A DNA stretch of 64,000 bases from Callipepla californica brunnescens (lineage: Eukaryota; Chordata; Aves; Galliformes; Odontophoridae), in the NCBI GenBank assembly GCA_023055505.1, contig JALIRH010000004.1:33981502-34045501 (forward strand). Reading direction: 5' to 3'. Position numbers and translations under genes: made by a program. Of this stretch, positions 50,386 through 62,250 are shown piece after piece (within the stretch, counting starts at the first letter, position 1; every line of letters starts with the position of its first letter). Under the pieces are notes generated by a model. It had not been told where the DNA came from, did not search any database, and saw only the letters and a program-made list of their open reading frames with translations.

Positions 50386-52475
50386 TGATCAGATTATCGT
50401 GCTATCATGCTATTAAGAAGAAATAGTCGAGTGTCCCTGAGCTGGGATTTTCAAACCAGCTCCAAGGGGACAGTAAGAACTAGGTTGGGATACATAGATA
50501 TTGTTATTTTTATTTTTTCCCCCAATGCATTTTATCCACTAATAAGAAAAAATTCTAAGTTCTGCAAGAATTTATGGTTACTGTCTATTCACCATTAGTT
50601 CAAGTCCCTGGAGGAAAAAACATTAGATTGATTCAGGGGAAGGCTTGCTGATATCTTTACTGCAAGCTTTTGTGTGAAAGAGGGGGGAATGATGTGATTC
50701 AACCCCAGCTGCAAGCACTGTACTTATCACCCATGGGACTGTAGTTTTCCAGGTACTGTAATGTCAGTCTTAGAGTAAAACAAAGTTTGAGGTTATGACT
50801 ATTCAGGGCTGTTAAGTATCCCAAAGAATATTTTCTAAGAGGTGCCATTGTGAACATCTAAGCCAAATTCTTCCTTCTGAATTTGCATTCTGTTCTTCTT
50901 AACTTTCCCTCTGATGTTTCATTTGGCTGTGAGGTACTTAATTTCAATTCCTAATACTGCACTGCTATAATTGCTGGTTTTTTCTGCATTGCTCAGAACA
51001 CTCATTAAGGAGGAAAGATGCTTTAAAGGAGATATTGCAGCTAGGGAAAAAAAAAAAAAAAAAGAAATGCCCCAAAAAACCAAATCACTGAAGTGCAAAT
51101 GACAAAGCTCAAATGCTCATCCTAATCTGAAACCAATTATAGCATCTTCAGATCAATGTTTTGGACAAACTGTGAGCAGTAGCTGTGTTTTGGACTGGCA
51201 GCCACTTAACTGATGACAGAGTAGTTGTGGTACCTCATCTTATCAAGTAGCTTGCCTGTGTGTAACACGTACCTATTTGTAAGGGTGATTGCTTATGAAC
51301 TCATGTGCAGGAAGGCTAGAAATAACTGCTTTGCTTACTTAGCCCGATGATCAAAAGCTCAAGAAAATTCCTTGAAATTCCTTATCTGCAGAGATGCTGT
51401 GTCCTCTAATTTGCAGTCTAGATTTGCAATCCCAAGGAGGATTGTAGAAGTTCGTATTCCATGAAATTTATTGCCTCAGGTTGAACCTAGCAGAAGTTGA
51501 CCCTAGATTTCATGAACACCTCTGGATCCTGTTAACTACATCCCACTTTTTCTCTAATTTCCATTGGAAGAAGGGAGTATTATACCAACATACCACAAAG
51601 CAACAGTTTGACACAGTTCTGTCTTTCTTTAAAAGTGCAGATCCCTAATTCATGAGACTGCATAATTGTATCTTTCCTTATGAATAATACACTGTGTGGG
51701 TTTTTGTTCCCAGTTCTCCACCTCCTTTTTCATTCTATTTTGAATGCATGCTGTAATTAAGCCCCCTCCCAAAGGGGCATCACAACACACCACAACAAAC
51801 TGTGAGAAATCCTAGTGTCTTGCATACACCCTGTTTCCCTCCCACACCTCAGCTCAGAGAATTTAAAGAGCCCTCATTAATTAACACTGAACCTAACAGG
51901 GAATGCATGAATCACAGCACCTGTGGTTAGGGACAGAAATTTAATTAGAAGCACATATTAGGAAGGTGAGTTTTGAAGTTTCAGACTGCAAGAGATAGGA
52001 TGTTAGCTGTAAGTATCTTTCCATTCACAAGTGAGGGAGGGATTAAGTGTGTAATGATGCAGTTTTCGAAGTCGGGAAAAGATAAAGCTTATCAAAAATT
52101 ATCTTGCCCTTTCAAAGTCACTTCTATGAAGATTTTGACAAAATGATTCATGAGAGATTTACTATTGTTATTTGGAATTTGATGTTGGCTGCATTAAAAT
52201 CTATTTAGAGCATGGTACATGGAAAATCAGGATATAAAAACATGGTCATATGAAAATAGTCAAGTAATAATGCTGCACAATTTTATTATCATTTTCTCTT
52301 ATTTTTTTGAGTATAACAAGATTGGTGAATGCTTTAATGCCTGTTTATGGAGGGTAGAGCTAACGAACAACAAATTCAAAGATTTTGAATATTGAGAACA
52401 TGTAACTGATGCCACTTCAGGTAAATAAACAATGTTATTAGATAACAAAGGTTGGCAGGAGTTGGGATATTGGGA
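50386..52475. other. Unique non-coding DNA with one conserved-looking block
   Basis: No gene. It contains a 17-nt A run (51047-51063). A block at about 51830-51990 has the look of a conserved regulatory element (see findings). Otherwise nothing recognised. Confidence 0.6.
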
Positions 52476-52820
52476 GATCACAAAATTCACAGTATGGCTG
52501 AGGCTGGTAGGGACCTCTGTGTCCATCTGGTCCAGCTCTTTCTTGAGCAGGGACACCCACAGAAGGATACCTAGGCCTGTGTCCAAGTGGCTTTTAAGGA
52601 TCTCCAAGGAGGAGACTCCACAGCCTCTCTGGGCAGCTTGTATCAGTGTTCCATTGCACACAGTGAGAGAGTGCTTCCTGATGTTTAGACAGAGCCTCCT
52701 GGGTTCCATTACCTCTTCTGCTGGCACTGAACACCACTGAAAAGAGCTTGGCATCATCATCTATACATTCTCCCTCCTGGCATATAAATACACTGTGAGA
52801 TCTCATCTTTCTTTGAAAAT
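52476..52820 (-). repeat. CR1 LINE 3' fragment
   Basis: Antisense CR1 running from the 3' terminus ('tcacaaaattcacagtatgg') through 'ggtagggacctctgtgtcca', 'tggctttta', 'ggagactccacagcctctct', 'gggcagcttgtatcagtgtt', 'ttagacagagcctcctgggt' and 'aaaagagcttggcatcatc'. The length is about 345 bp and the element is 5'-truncated. The wording differs from the 48.5-kb and 57-kb copies, so it belongs to a different CR1 subfamily. The 153- and 102-codon frames crossing it are incidental. Confidence 0.93.
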
Positions 52821-53375
52821 AGTAAGCCAAAGACTTACTGAATTATAACGTGTTTTGGTACAGAGTCCAAGCATGAAAACAATGGGACAGAGCTGTGGAA
52901 AGCAAAATAATTTTGTTGTAAGTTGATATTCAAATTACTTCTCTGAGATGTCTGAGATCTTACATTTATAGCCTACTGTTTTCAGGGTTCTGTTTTATAG
53001 CAAGAAAAGAAGAATAGACAGTTTCATTGAGCAGATCATGCCATCAAGATAAAAAGGTTCTCTGAAATTGTTGCTGTGGTATAGAAGGATTCTAGGTAAC
53101 ATTGACTAGATGTATGGTTTTCAATGGCTAAAGTAGAGAAGTGCCATCTTTCCATGCAAAGAAGTTCTGGTGTAGTAGTGAATAGCTGTTCAGTGTGACA
53201 TACTACTGATACTTGTACATGCTACTACTATGTTCCATTCTTTTGTATATCTCTTCTGTGCAGCATTGAAGGATGTGTGCAACTGTAGATGTTGTGTGCC
53301 TGTCTGTGATCTTGGTAATTTTCAAAACCTAATGGTTGTTTATTTTATTTGTGTTCGTATGAGAAATTTCCAAAT
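52821..53375. other. Unique non-coding DNA
   Basis: No gene or repeat recognised between the CR1 fragment and the hAT element. Confidence 0.6.
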
Positions 53376-53659
53376 CATCCTTGTCCAACATGCAGCACGT
53401 GAGCCACGTGCAACTCAGAGCAGCTAGTAGCGCAGCCCCGTGAGATCATAAATGTTTAACATTATTACATGATTTTAGCAAGATCAAATATCCCACTAAT
53501 TATTTTTGTTGCCTTTTTTTTTAATAAAAAATATAAGAAAAATCAAAGATGTTTTGTTACCTATATACATTAACTATATTATATATTTTATATGTAACCC
53601 AGGACAATTCTTCTTCGCTCATTGTGACTCAGACAAGTGAAAATGTTGGATACACCCTG
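53376..53659. mobile_element. Non-autonomous hAT (Charlie-type) element
   Basis: The left end 'catccttgtccaacatgc' and the reverse complement of the right end 'cagggtgtatccaacatt' are imperfect inverted repeats of the hAT type 'caggggtgtccaa'. Subterminal words ('gcagcacgtgagccacgtgc' on the left; 'tgtaacccaggacaattctt' and 'ttgtgactcagacaag' on the right) follow a known Charlie-type family with many 'ggccc' words, here partly decayed by C-to-T changes at CpG. The 8-bp flanks 'ttccaaat' and 'tcctagat' agree at 5 positions, compatible with an eroded target duplication. The length is about 284 bp with no transposase. Confidence 0.72.
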
Positions 53660-56600
53660 TCCTAGATCAGATACAGATGCATTGTGTATCAAGGAGGCTT
53701 AGAATGGAGTACTAATCTGAATTGTTAGGAAACCAAGAGCACTGAGTAATGTATTTGCTTGGCATATGTGTTAGATTATGCTATAATTAGAAAAAATAAG
53801 TTTAATGCTATAATTAGGTAAAATAAGTAAGCTTTTCCTGGTTTAAACTTATGCTTGATGTTGCTACTTGCTTTTGTGAAACTATAATGTTTCATCTCAT
53901 TTCAGAAACAGTGCAGCACATCTGTCCAGATAGATTAGTGATTCATGCTTACATATTGTGGATATGGTATTTAGAAATCACAGTGTAAGATTCTGGTACT
54001 TGCCATATCTCCCATAGAGTATTTACTCCTACACATAGTGAGAACTTTTTTGTTGTTGTTTGTTTTGATGTTTTCTGGGACTATATAAGGAAATGGATGA
54101 CTTATTGTCCATATTAATAGTTTCTTTGAAAGTAGGTTGTATTTTCAGTTGACAGCAACCTCCACAGTTTAATAATCTTGTCATCAGTCAGATGTCATCT
54201 CCATACTTATAGAATGTTCACGTTACTCACAGCTACCCTTCTCAGGAATGTAATGAGAGAAATTCTGTTTAATTCAAAAATTCACACTTGGTTAAAACTA
54301 TGATGAATCTATAATCTGTGATAAAGCATAGGTGACATAGAAGTGCAAAATGAACATGGAGTAGTTGTCAGCTGTTGCCTTATCAAAGATAAATATTTGA
54401 GACAGTGGTTTGAAATCAAAATGAGCTCCTGAAATGAATAGATAAATTCTAAGAAATATGATCATTAAAATCTGGCTCAGTACTCATCAGATATCTGTAG
54501 ATTCTAGCTCTGTGAATTGAGTTTGTTTAACAAGGTATCTACTGAGGTTTAACAAGGTTTTGGAAACATGTATGTGTCAACCAATTTTTGGTTCTTATTA
54601 GCACTGTCTTCAGCTGTATTTCTCCCTTCACAACTACTTTTTTCTCTTTAACTTTATTTTTACATGAAATGCTGACTCCAACATTCCTACAGCAAGTCTT
54701 GATGGTAATTAAATATATATATGGGCCTCATTTTAAGTTGTGTTACAAATATGAGGTACCAAATTTGGTTTTGGCTGCAATACTATTTCATCCAACAAGG
54801 TATGGTAACTTGGAAAGTAGCTAAAGAAAGGACAATTCCAGATGCTGTACCTACTTGAAGCTACCAGAATCCTGAAGCTACCACTTGAATTCATTAAAAC
54901 TGGATGTCTAAAACCCTTGTCTTGGTTTCAGAATTGACAAAACAAATAGGGCTTTAAAATGGTGTTGAGTGGCAACATCTTGTTGAAGATGATCCATTTA
55001 AGACAGATGGTCGATCTGACATTCTATCTGTGCTTATGTTCTTTCAATACCTGTGCATGTTTTTGCAGCAGAAGGCGTGCTCTCTCTGATTCCTTAGCCC
55101 AGTTCAGACAGAGCTGTAATCACTTGGCACCTGAAACTGAAACCTCTACTTCCCATTATGGCATCTTCCCAGTATTTTTTAGAGAGAACTGACCTCATAG
55201 TAGCAAATAAGTTCCCAAGCCCAAAACTGCTTCAACACTTTTTATTGGAAATTTCATCTGTGCCTTCGTTTGACTCATAGCTACTCAGCTGTGTCTGATT
55301 TCAGAATGCTGTGTGTTGGTTTTGGGACTGTATGTTTATAGAACAGGAATGTTCATTAAACAGTAACAACAATGATAGAGATTGTACTGTATTATGGACT
55401 TTGCTGGAGCTCCAATATGTTATTCCACAGCACTGTGGACACTATGTTATTCTTTTTTCTTCAAAGAACTTATAAAGAGAACAAAAAAGCAGAAAATTTC
55501 CTACCATCTCTGTTGATGGGTGATTTAATCAATCTCTTTTCTACTTCTTTCCACTTGAGACTTTGTTTTAGTCTGTATTTCCTTGTCTCTTCCACCAGTA
55601 TCCTTTCTTTTTCTGATCTGCTGCTAATAAAGCCATGTTTGAAGAGAAACTAAGCATTACCTGTCTTACATCCCATTGTGTTTCTTGCTTGAATTATATA
55701 TTACTGCCTTTATCCTACAACTACTGTGCTATCACTGACTGCAGCAGGGGCACTTTTTTTTATGGTCTCTTCTTGTTTTGCCATAGAATAAACTATTACT
55801 GTAAGCATTATCAGTATTATTAGAGTTGATATTATCACCTTATTTCAAGGGAGCTCCAGAGAGATGGTCAAAAGCTTCAAAGGAGCTTGAGGGAGCCTAT
55901 GCCATGCATTTACAATCCTGAGCTTTCCTTCTTTTCTATTATCTCCATTTATTGGGTATGCTAGATATTGTGCACTTACAAAGAATGAGAGAGGAAAGTC
56001 CTTTTTTATTAACTACAGTGCTTTCCTCTGTTCATATTGCTTTGCCTTTAAAATGCATCCAGGAACAGGATGCTTTTTTTTCTTTTGTATGAGGTTTAGA
56101 TTCTTTTATGGATTAGACACTAAAAGAGAGAGGACAAAAATACACACTGAAAAAAGGATGCCGCTGAAGTCTGTCCTGTTTTGTTTCCTGTTTTGTATCC
56201 CTTTCTCTCTGAAAACCATTACTAGTGAGGTGCTTTATTTTCTTCCATCTGGGTGGGTGGGGAAATTGGATGCCTGTTTTTGTTCTGATGCTAATAGCTT
56301 TTTATGCTGCACCCAAGCGACTATCCAGATCACTGTGTGCATATGACAGAAGATGCCATTTGGCAAGCACTGCCAAACTCCTTTACTTTTTTCTCTTTCT
56401 GTTTTGTAGCATTTCAAAAAAGCACCAGTTGTATGACACTGGCAAACACACTGGAAGTCTGGCTCTCCGTTTTAGCACATGTTTGTGTGATTTGACAGAA
56501 GTGCAAACAAATCCAACTGTCCTGTTACCTGTACAGATACAATCACTCAGAAAATAGTAAACGGTGCATGCAACGGGGGAAAGATTTTTTTTTTTCTTTA

Positions 56601-57008
56601 AAGAGAGGGGGTGAAAAAGATAATAAACATCTTACTGAATGAGGCTGCACACAGTCTGGTCTCTTAACTTTCATCAAGCTGACATAATGGGGCATAGCAA
56701 GTGTTAACCTACAAGACACACCAGAGAATTTGGGGGTATATTTCATTCTGTTTTTCAAGTGTCCTTCCAGCTATTGATTTTGAATACCAAATGTACTTTC
56801 TTCAGACTTGGAGACTTTAGATGATGTGATGCGAACCAAGATAAGTTACCAATATCTACAAGGATTGGCTTATGTCCTAGGTGGTGACTTTCTTGGAGTA
56901 TTTTTTCTAAAAGTGTTATTTTTTGAATGTACGAGACCCAGGCCAAGGCCTTTAATGTCATTTGCACTTGTCTCACTCTTGAACACCAAGATGTACTTAT
57001 AAGAGATA
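53660..57008. other. Unique non-coding DNA
   Basis: No gene supported. A 27-bp tandem duplication lies at 53778-53831. Frames up to 110 codons (56225-56557, plus) overlap others in different registers and have no domain. Confidence 0.62.
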
Positions 57009-57471
57009 ATGGAATCATAGGATGGCTTACGTTGTAAGAGACTTTAAAGATCATTTAGTTACAACACCTCTGCCATGTGCAAGGATGCTACACATTAAAG
57101 CAAGCTGCCTGGGGCCATATCCAACCTTGAATGCTTCCAGGGATGGGGCATCCACAGCTTCTCTGGGCAACTTATGCCAGTGCCTCACCACCCTCTGAGT
57201 AAAAAATCTCCTAACTTCTGATTTGATATCTCCTGTTTTAGCTTAAAACCATCCCTCCTTGTCCTACTGTTATCAGATCGTGTAAAAAGTCAGCTCCCTT
57301 CCTGCTTGTAAGCTCTCCTAAAGAACTGGAAGGCTACAATGAGGTCTCTCTGGAACCTTCTCCAAGCTAAATGAGCCCAACTCCCTCAACCTTTCTTTGT
57401 AAGAGAGATGCTCCAGCCCTCTGATCATCTTTGTGGCCTTTCCCTGGATCCACTCCAAGAGATGAGCACAT
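57009..57471 (-). repeat. CR1 LINE 3' fragment
   Basis: Antisense CR1 from the 3' terminus ('ggaatcataggatggc') through 'ccagggatggggcatccaca', 'gcttctctgggcaacttatg', 'ccagtgcctcaccaccctct', 'accatccctccttgtcctac', 'gatgctccagccctctgatc' and 'tttgtggcctttccctggat'. The length is about 463 bp. The moderate number of differences suggests an age between the 48.5-kb and 23.3-kb copies. It is 5'-truncated at about 57471. Confidence 0.95.
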
Positions 57472-60400
57472 TTCCCCAAACTGTTTGCATTTATCCCTTA
57501 TTGAATGCTCATTATTTCTGTTCTGCTGTTTATGAATACAGTGGGAATATATGTTGATTCACAAACTTCTTGTTCAGGCCACAGTATTGTAAGAGAGAAA
57601 TGACCATCATATGTTTGGGACATTGATGCTGAAAATAAAAGGTTGGAACTCTGTTTTCCTGGCATGAGAACTTCCAGAATGAATCAGTGGTAAAAATTGT
57701 GCTTATATGATATCAAAACTTTTGGCTTGCAAAGTGTGTGGAACATAAGAGATATTACATCCCTGCTCAGGGAACAGATTAGGATGAATGAACAGCAGGT
57801 AACCATGCTGCTGGCAGAGATAGTGAGAACATTCCTTGGATTAGTCATATTGTTGTGGGAGAATAATACAGAAACAGCTGGCAAGTTGTCAGGTTGATCT
57901 TAAGGAGTAAATGTAAAATGTCTTCTCCTGGTACATTAGTAATGAGTTATTTATGTGAAGCTGTGAAGGCAAGGGAAGAAAAGACAAGGTAGTAGTGTCT
58001 ATCTTCTCTTTTTTTGATATAGAGATATGTCAAACATCCTATTTCTTTTTTACCCCACTTAACTCAATCACAGTCATACTTAATTCCAATCCTATTTCTT
58101 CATACCATAATTTCTCCAGGTCATCAGATCTTTTAGAGTTTAAACCATGCAAAAGGTGCATTCTTCTGACCAGAATGTAGATTGGTAGATGACTTCCAAA
58201 ACATGATCATTCTAAACAGATCTGAGTTTTATATCCAGTATATCACTGGATACAAAAATAAAATGAGGGACATTTAGACTGCTTACTAATCCTTTCCCCC
58301 TTGCCATTATTTGATTTCTTAGGTAATTAATAAAAATCTGAAAATGACTATTGGTCTGAAGAAAAGGCAATTCCTAACTCATTTTTTCCTCTGTATGTTG
58401 AAGTCATTCCTGATTGTTACACGTTGCTCTTATTTTTATCCCAGTCGGGGGCAGATAGATATTGATCCTGTTCCAGTAACTTTTAAGATTCATTGCAATT
58501 GCATAACTGCAAATGCTTGCACAAGGGCAAGGCAAGAAAGAAGCTTGGAGTTCTTTTGACTATCTCTTCTACCCTAGTTCTGAGAAGCCTCATATCTGCT
58601 TAAACTAGACCACACCCTGAAGTGAGTTTGCTGCCTTGTTTGTATGAAGTTCTTTTTTTTTTTTGCTATTGCTGTTTTTGTCTGTTTTGATTATTGTTTT
58701 TAGTTTTTGTTGATGTCTATTGTTTTTGGTTTGTTCGTTTCTTTTTGTTGTTTTTTGTTTGTTTGTTTGTTTGTTTTTGCTGCTGTTTGAATTTTTTAGT
58801 CAAATTGTGTCAGTAGGGAGCTCCATGAGTTGGAGTCATTTTTTGTAGTCTCCTTTTCTCAGATGCTTTCATGCTTCTTATCTTTTATATGCTTATCCAA
58901 GGCTTATGCTGGGAAAAATTCAGAATATCCTTTGTTCCTCCTACACCATCCATTCCTCTGACAGATCACATTCTCTACTTCACAAGTTGTTACAAAACAC
59001 TTAGTGCAATGTGAATACTGTCTCCATTGTTTGTATCACCCACAAAGCAAAGCAGGCTTGTCTTTTGCCTCACTGTGAATGGTATCCCCTGAGAAATAAA
59101 CACATTTTCCCCGTGCTTTGAGCATCTTACCAACACTGATGTAAGCCTGTGCTCGGCTGTGGTTGATTTGATGTGAATCATCTACCCATCAGAGATGTGT
59201 CACAATCTGGAAAATCTAAGAATCGAATCTTGAGCAATGACTCCTTTGAAATCAAATGCAAAGTGAAAGATGATTGAATATGTACCTTGTCTGTGTACAC
59301 CTTGACAAAGCACTATCAGGAGCAAAACTAGATTGCCTTGTAATATCATGGGCATAATTATTTTTCTTCAGAATAGCAGTTCACCTAGCCAAAATCCATC
59401 TGGACATGTTACAGTTTCCAGAGTAGATGTTGATACAGCCTCCTCACGTGTGGACACACCTTTGAACATATTTTCCCTAGCTTTACTCTTTTATTTTTTA
59501 ATCCCAGATCAACTTGTGTTTTGCCACAGTGCCTGCCAAATTAAAAAAAAAACTTGCTTATGTCAACAATAGGAGACAACAGAGGAGAGTTTTCAGAAAC
59601 AAAACAAATACAAACCACCCTATCCAGAATAAATCCAAGAGTGTTTTCAGGATTTCTGCCTGAGTTTTTCCCTCATTTAGAATCTTTATATTCCACATTT
59701 AGGCCTTGACATGTTGAGAAATGTGCATGGGGAGTTTTTCCTTGGTGCTTCCAGTTAATTTGGAACTCAGCAGCAGATATGGATTATTAGTTATGTTCAG
59801 AATGCATTTCTTTGCATCTGTCCATGGTTAATTCGATTTGCCATTGTGTAGACCATTTTCATAGGGCTCCTACTACAAAATAACTTAAATAATTATATGC
59901 CAGCTGTGGATTTGTTTCTTTCTTATTTATCTCCTTTTCCACAGTACTGATAATTATATGAGACAGGGCTTCTTAAACAGAACTTCTATATTGTTTTATT
60001 TGCCATATTGAGAAACAAAACCAACAATTTTAGTCCTTCTTTCTGTTCACTGTCTTTTTTTTATCAGTTTCTAATTTTTTACAGAACTTTTTTCTTATTA
60101 TTATTTCTTATATAGTGTCTTTCAATAGAGTTCTTTCTAAAAAGCCTTTTGAAATTCCAGCTGACACTTGTTTTCTGTTATGTGGTGTTTTGCTCTGTTT
60201 TTGTAAATGCAAAAATCCTGGCATGTTTGATTACTTACAGAATGAATATTGGTTTTATATTTTCATATTTTAATAATGAGCTACAGATTCTTCTGTTGCT
60301 TTGCCTGGCAATGAGGCAAGGTAAGCAAATCTCTTATTCTTAGAAGCATCGTACGTATCCTGGAGGAAAAAAACCCAAACAAGTGGAGGTGGGAAGAAAA

Positions 60401-62129
60401 GGTTGTATATGTTACCTTCTGGAATTGTAATGCCTGTACTCTGTAAGATAATTTTTGAAAAATTGCATGATTTTCTAGTAAGTCAACTTTGCTTTTAAAA
60501 ATTACACGCATAAGTAACTTTTTTTTAGGACAATCACTGTTTTATTTTATTCTGAAAATTATCTGTCTCTACAGTTTCTTCAGCTTTCATTAACTGTCAC
60601 AGCTCTACACAACTGTTTATGGGGTAAGCTGCATGCTGCTCCCATTAGATGGTAGGACATGATTACTCTTCTGCATGAATAAGGAAAATCCAGGCCTGGT
60701 AACATGCCTCTTCTATCTTTTGTATTCCAATGCAGTGTCTTTATTTGAATTGTAGTTCAGTTTTCTTTTCAAGTTAGAATTTTCAGCAAGTGGGGAAGTT
60801 CATGTGGTGAGATTAGGACTGTAGATGTTTATAACTAGCTGGAGAGTCTCCAGAATGTAAGTTGATTGCATTCACAGGATAAGGAGTGCATGCTCATCAG
60901 CAGTTACAATGGAATACTTGAGTAGCCACTCGAAAAAGGATTAGGACTCTTCTGACAGTACTTCAAGGATTTTAGGGCTAAAACAGAGTTTCTTTTCTAC
61001 CTCTTCCTTGTGTGTCCAAAATCTTGCAGTTCTAAAAGAGAAGCTCCCTTTGATTGATAGAAACACAGGAGTGGAATAAATGGAAACTGAATTAAGAGAG
61101 GATGCAACACCAAATGTCAAGTATCCACTGAGGGGAAGTTGCATGGGAAGTTCAAGATTCAGACCATGATGTGAACTGCTTTGTGCTCAGTATTGTATTC
61201 TGCACTATTGAACTCTGGGCTTTGTTCTGATATAACTATTCCATCAGGAGAGGGAAAATCTAAATCAGTGAAAGGCTTTGACTTCTGTCCTTAACTTTCA
61301 TGCAAATAGGAGGTGAAACATCAGTAGCATTACACATTGTTTCTTTCTGGCCACTGAAGCTCTTTGAGCCCTGAAGTTCATTTGCCTAGTAAAATAACAC
61401 AACTGTAGTATACACCTGGATCTGAAAACTTGATGGATGTAAAGTAGAAACATTACATGAGAGTATACCATACTAAATCCTGTAAAAGCATCAAGGAAGA
61501 TGGAAGTGAAGGGCTGCCATAGAAGGTGCAAAAACTGAGAGTGAAAATGTGTGACAAGGATACTTCTGCTAAACTTCACAGATGAGAAGTGTCACAACTT
61601 CTATTAGTATGAAAAATGCTCTGAATGGGCATATAAGATTTTTGTTGTTTATTTTACATCCTTTTCAACTGAAAAAGGCCTTGTTTGTGAGACCTGCTAT
61701 GTTTATCAGAGGCAGCAACAGTATATGGATAAAGACAGCCAGGATAGTGATTGATCTCTGAAATGGTTCATTTTGTTAACCAAATTACAGGTTGTGCTGT
61801 GGACAGAGGCAGCTGGCAAGCAGTGTTGCCCAAGCACCAAGCCTGACAGAAAGTGAAATGTGTACTTGCCTTTCATTAGTGCATACGGTATCATTATCGC
61901 CATTGCCATCGTGACAAATGTGATGATTATATGTGTCCCCTGAGAACAGCTGCAGTCAGAATAGGTGGACTGAGCAGGGAAACAAGCTACACTGCTATCA
62001 GGAGCTGTTCAGCCCACAAACACAGTTGTGAACATTTCAGTAAGAAGTCAGAATTTCCTGGATTAAGTTTGCGGTCGTTTAGAATTCTCCCATTCTGGGA
62101 TCTCTGAGCAGTCTATAACTTTAATAAAA
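57472..62129. other. Unique non-coding DNA with T/G-rich simple repeats
   Basis: No gene supported. The stretch 58650-58780 is T/G-rich, ending in several perfect TTTG units. Plus frame 57697-57897 (66 codons) includes an amphipathic-looking stretch, but nothing supports it as an exon. The rest shows nothing. Confidence 0.6.
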
Positions 62130-62250
62130 ATACCATTGTTCTCATTTCAAAGACAAAGAAATTGGGGCAAAAATGCTATTATGCTTCCTGCAAGCCACAT
62201 AACTTGCGTAAGGAGTAGGATTAAGATCTTCTGACATGCAGCTCTGTAGT
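62130..62250 (-). repeat. MIR (CORE-SINE) relic
   Basis: Antisense MIR. 'ttctcatttcaaagacaaag' with 'aaattggggca' matches 'ccccattttacagatgaggaaactgaggc'. Then 'caagccacataacttgcgta' and 'aggattaagatcttctgaca' with 'tgcagctctg' match the rest of the MIR order in decayed form. Among the MIR candidates in this window it has the longest collinear match. Confidence 0.6.

Noticed and set aside
52299..52760. 153-codon minus-strand open frame
   Set aside because: Most of it is the antisense reading of a CR1 3' untranslated region, which does not encode protein.
58650..58780. T/G-rich stretch as a possible telomere-like or regulatory repeat
   Set aside because: The units are TTTG and TTTTTG, not TTAGGG; it is ordinary simple sequence.
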